DNA of 8,994 nt from Nitrososphaerales archaeon. Its GTDB lineage: Archaea; Thermoproteota; Nitrososphaeria; Nitrososphaerales; Nitrososphaeraceae. The stretch spans positions 1-8,994 of the forward strand of contig JARBAV010000038.1 in assembly GCA_029237515.1 (NCBI GenBank), in the 5' to 3' direction. Of this stretch, positions 6,802 through 8,994 are shown one piece after another. A program made the position numbers and the translations under genes. Each line of letters starts with the position of its first letter. The stretch's first letter is position 1. The notes beneath the pieces were generated by a model that worked only from the letters and a program-made list of their open reading frames with translations, was not told the origin of the DNA and did no database searches.

Positions 6802-7031
6802 GCGAAATACAGTTTGATGTAGCAGACAAATTTCTTTCTGATGATTGCACTGCATTATATTGTAATGCAGAGAAAGAAACAAGATTTTTAAATGTGAGTG
6901 CGGGCGCTGGGACAATATCAAGTCATGTACTTTTTTGGAAAGAGATGATGCTTACGATTGTCTTTAATCCTGTTGCGTACGCTATTCTCAACCGATTTCA
7001 TGGCGGTACTGTGAATAGTATTCCAAAATAA
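6798..7031 (+). CDS. Small protein of unknown function, second gene of the pair
   Basis: This is a 77-residue protein of unrecognised family, starting MSEIQFDVADKF. The N-terminal third is acidic with Cys17 and Cys22 (DDCTALYCNA). The middle is a Gly/Ala/Ser stretch (NVSAGAGTISSH, 32-43). Residues about 44-66 (VLFWKEMMLTIV to AYAILNRF) are hydrophobic enough to form one membrane-associated or buried helix. The tail GGTVNSIPK is short and polar. The ATG overlaps the upstream stop by four bases and follows a purine-rich ribosome-binding site, so it forms an operon with the 76-residue protein. It ends 101 bp from the convergent S2P gene. It could be an intact small protein or the remaining start of a longer gene; nothing in the next 100 bp resembles a continuation. 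A toxin-antitoxin arrangement fits the geometry only. Confidence 0.6.
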   Translation: MSEIQFDVADKFLSDDCTALYCNAEKETRFLNVSAGAGTISSHVLFWKEMMLTIVFNPVAYAILNRFHGGTVNSIPK

Positions 7032-7132
7032 CTGGAAGCTAACAAGCTAATTTAGATTGGAAGCATAGGTGAATTTGATTTAACTGTCAATCTGATTGCC
7101 GACGCTTATTATACGAGGAGACATCATTTAGC

Positions 7133-8347
7133 CTATGTTTCTTTATATAAATTTCTAGAGGCTTTCTCATACTCACTTTTCTCGTTTGCTGCATTCATGA
7201 TATCCGTTTTGCTTACCACGCCAATCAATTCTCCATTGTCATTGCATACAAAGACCTTCCCCATACGCTTTCTCGAAATCTGAAGCAAAGCCTCGTTAGC
7301 TTTCCTGTTTTCACTCATTATAATTAAATCCTTCTTTGGAATCATTATCTCGTTCAATTTTGTCTGAGATCTTTCAGTATCGTGTATATTTGATGCATCT
7401 TTAAAAGTGACCATTCCTAACAACCTTCGAGCATTAGGATCACTACTTACAACAGGAAACGAGTCTTTTGAATACACATTAAAGTAATTCTCAATTAGAC
7501 TGTCTATTGTTAAATGCTTCTCTACAGTGATTGTTCTGGTATTCATTATTGCACTCAAGGGAATAGTTGATAAAACTCTCATGAGCTCATGCTCTGACAG
7601 ATATGATTGGGCACCACTATTTAAGAACCAACCTATGAGTAGCAGCCACATTCCACTAACAAAGGAACCCGAAAACATGATAAGAAATCCCATCCCCATA
7701 AATCCATAAGACATCACTATACCCGCTTTCACGGATATCCGCGTAGCCTGATCAAAATCTTTCTTCCATCTTAATAATGCAGCACGCAATATCCTTCCAC
7801 CATCCATAGGAAAAGCGGGTATAAGATTAAATCCTCCAAGAATTATATTTATTACCATTCCATACCATAGTACACCTTTTGTAATATTTAGCACCATACT
7901 ACTACCTAGATCGCTAATCCCATTAACATTAACTAGAGATACTAATACCAATATTATTCCAAGCACACCTGCAATTACAAAACTAGTCACAGGTCCTACG
8001 ACCGCTATTTTGAACTCTTTTCCAAATTCTCTTGAAACTTCACCTCCTCCAGGAATTTCCTCTTCAATGTCAGACATGCCACCAAAAATGAATAGGATTA
8101 TTTGACGTACTTTGATACCATACTTTAGCGCAATAATAGAATGTGCCAGCTCATGCAATAATACTGAGAAAAATAAGATTATTGCGCAAATAATTCCCAT
8201 AATCCAGTACTCTAACGCGGACAATCCTGGATTGATATTTGGCATGAGATGTACAGAGACTGTAAATGTTATTAGAAAAAACACAATTATCAGAGTATAG
8301 TGCAAACGAATCGGTATACCCTTTACTCTTGCGACCTGCAAAGACAA
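7133..8347 (-). CDS. Site-2 protease family (M50) membrane metalloprotease with two CBS motifs
   Basis: This 404-residue intramembrane zinc protease cleaves membrane-anchored substrates such as anti-regulators or signal-peptide remnants. The opening GIPIRLHYTL (10-19) is typical of the S2P-CBS group. Hydrophobic helices lie near 16-36, 47-63 leading into the active site, 112-138, 156-178, 205-225 and 228-245. The zinc site is HELAH (65-69), with Asp182 as third ligand in NLIPAFPMDGGR (174-185); both are intact. A cytosolic pair of CBS motifs follows at about 262-320 (GMVTFKDAS) and 332-388 (GVVSKTDIM), likely binding adenine nucleotides and tuning activity. There is no ATG near the 5' end. 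The frame is closed by a TGA at 8374-8372, so the start is probably TTG at 8347 or the TTG two codons later (8341). Family and active site are certain; the substrate is unknown and no obvious one is encoded next to it. Confidence 0.95.
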   Translation of the reverse strand: MSLQVARVKGIPIRLHYTLIIVFFLITFTVSVHLMPNINPGLSALEYWIMGIICAIILFFSVLLHELAHSIIALKYGIKVRQIILFIFGGMSDIEEEIPGGGEVSREFGKEFKIAVVGPVTSFVIAGVLGIILVLVSLVNVNGISDLGSSMVLNITKGVLWYGMVINIILGGFNLIPAFPMDGGRILRAALLRWKKDFDQATRISVKAGIVMSYGFMGMGFLIMFSGSFVSGMWLLLIGWFLNSGAQSYLSEHELMRVLSTIPLSAIMNTRTITVEKHLTIDSLIENYFNVYSKDSFPVVSSDPNARRLLGMVTFKDASNIHDTERSQTKLNEIMIPKKDLIIMSENRKANEALLQISRKRMGKVFVCNDNGELIGVVSKTDIMNAANEKSEYEKASRNLYKET

Positions 8348-8380
8348 ATATTCTTCTGTTTCTAAACAAGGTCAGTTGCC

Positions 8381-8390
8381 TATATGAAAT
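8381..8390 (-). promoter_or_regulatory. TATA-like box for the S2P-CBS gene
   Basis: On the minus strand this reads ATTTCATATA, preceded by GATAA, and is centred about 38 nt before the TTG at 8347. It would give a leader of roughly 10-15 nt. It supports initiation close to 8347 rather than from a start far inside the protein. Confidence 0.4.
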
Positions 8391-8706
8391 TTATCAATTC
8401 TGAAAAGCTCTGTTAGCTGGCAACATTCTCCATGATCAATCTGCATCAACTTCTGGCGGCAAATGTATTCTATTATTTATCAGTAAAAACGTGTAATGTT
8501 ATGTATAGCATTGCACTGCACTAAAGTCTATTAAGATATTTTTTTATTAGTTATTGATAAGCGATCCAAGAATCCTATATACAGGTACTTCTTAACTGAT
8601 TTTGATTGTTCCCTAATAGCTGGGATAGTAACACCCCATAATGGATTTAGAATTTGCCTCAAGAGGTGCCATTTCCAGTTAGAAAGCACTGCTTCAATGG
8701 ATAATC

Positions 8707-8716
8707 ATGGATCCAT
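8707..8716. repeat. Perfect 10-bp palindrome ATGGATCCAT
   Basis: This is a self-complementary decamer in the non-coding right arm. A further direct copy of ATGGAT starts 11 nt upstream (8696-8701). A second, longer palindrome lies 28 bp downstream. The role is unknown; it could be a regulator site or coincidence. Confidence 0.45.
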
Positions 8717-8743
8717 ACCACCGTAGCATCATTGAATGTTTGC

Positions 8744-8755
8744 ATGACATGTCAT
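8744..8755. repeat. Perfect 12-bp palindrome ATGACATGTCAT
   Basis: This is a self-complementary dodecamer without a spacer, 28 bp from the ATGGATCCAT palindrome. Perfect 12-bp palindromes are uncommon by chance in a few hundred bases. It is not followed by a T-run, so it is not a terminator. A dimeric regulator site is conceivable, but no gene start is positioned to use it. Confidence 0.5.
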
Positions 8756-8806
8756 CAACATATGAAGCAATAATGTTCTTCTAGATTTACTTATTTTCGT
8801 CAATAA

Positions 8807-8994
8807 ACACTGGTCATCTTTAGGACACTAGGTGGAAGTATTCCAATCTTTATGACAATTTATGATAACACCTTTTTTATGGGAACACCTTTCATAATAT
8901 CTGTTCTAATTCAGAATATTTGCATAATAATTGGATTAGCTTTTAGAAGAGATTTAATCCTTCCACTCATAGATGTTCAAGATACTTTTGACCA
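8807..8994 (+). pseudogene. Possible transporter (major facilitator-like) fragment running off the window
   Basis: A stop-free plus-strand frame starts after TAA (8804-8806) and runs 62 codons to the window edge. It reads FRTLGGSIPIFMTIYDNTFF, followed by a long hydrophobic stretch (PFIISVLIQ, ICIIIGLAF), then RRDLILPLI. The order R-T-x-G-G-S-I, short loop with Asp, then a membrane helix ending in Arg-Arg recalls the late helices of drug-type major facilitator transporters, but the expected GP after GGSI is disturbed. If so, the upstream part is missing and this is a remnant. Alternatively ATG 8852 could begin a real membrane protein continuing to the right, although I see no promoter-like box before it. 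T-rich DNA often yields hydrophobic frames, so this is a tentative call. Confidence 0.3.

Larger units (their letters stand above)
8370..8806. other. Long region without a recognisable intact gene
   Basis: All six frames are broken by stops. The longest stop-free stretches are about 57 codons on the minus strand (8704-8531, no ATG; a GTG at 8689 would give 52 residues, starting around LSNWKWHLLRQ) and about 63 codons on the plus strand (8535-8723, without a start codon near its beginning). They overlap and neither resembles a family I can name. In AT-rich DNA of this size a few such frames are expected by chance. A minus-strand stretch around 8746-8659 contains DATVVWIHDYP, faintly like several families but interrupted on both sides. 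The region could be decayed coding DNA or spacer carrying the promoter of the S2P gene at its left end. Confidence 0.5.

Noticed and set aside
8151..8369. 72-codon minus-strand open frame overlapping the S2P N-terminus.
   Set aside because: It lies in another phase of the same strand over conserved S2P sequence including the HELAH region, and has no recognisable motif.
8867..8892. Direct repeat AACACCTTT at 8867-8875 and 8884-8892.
   Set aside because: Only nine bases, two copies, inside a possible coding frame; no array or element ends around it.

Overview
The window looks like archaeal chromosome, most likely from a member of the Nitrososphaeria (Thaumarchaeota; a soil-type ammonia oxidiser such as the Nitrososphaera/Nitrosocosmicus group is my best guess). 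The reasons are a tandem-AAA Cdc48/VAT ATPase, an archaeal S2P-CBS protease, Bateman-type CBS proteins, AT-rich DNA, and A/T-rich boxes about 27-30 nt upstream of ATG codons with no Shine-Dalgarno sequence, which is the pattern of leaderless archaeal transcripts. The lineage is inference; no rRNA or ammonia-oxidation marker is present.

Layout. (1) 3-2219, +: a Cdc48-type unfoldase whose N-terminus lies outside the window. (2) 2344-3351, +: a protein made of four CBS motifs with its own promoter. (3) 3352-3733: a 382-bp convergent gap with only small hairpins. (4) 5908-4631 then 4558-3734, both -: a GT4-like glycosyltransferase followed by a GT81/GpgS-like glycosyltransferase, each with a TATA-like box at leaderless spacing. 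(5) 6282-6097, -: a small cysteine-rich protein, with a hairpin plus T-run downstream. (6) 6571-6801 and 6798-7031, +: two small unknown proteins in an ATGA-overlapping pair. (7) 8347-7133, -: a site-2-type membrane metalloprotease with two C-terminal CBS motifs and an apparent TTG start. (8) 8370-8994: a stretch with no convincing intact gene, containing perfect palindromes, short open frames and, at the right edge, an open frame resembling part of a transporter of the major facilitator type.

Functional reading. Cdc48 (protein unfolding), S2P-CBS (membrane proteolysis with nucleotide sensing) and the four-CBS protein would fit protein quality control and energy sensing, but nothing shows that they are co-regulated. 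The two glycosyltransferases are the best candidate for a joint pathway, such as a glycosylglycerate-type solute or another glycoconjugate. The least explained part is 6097-7031: a Cys-rich mini-protein and a two-gene small-protein operon that diverge from each other and share a GCTTATA-type promoter box. I see no CRISPR array, tRNA, rRNA or complete insertion sequence.
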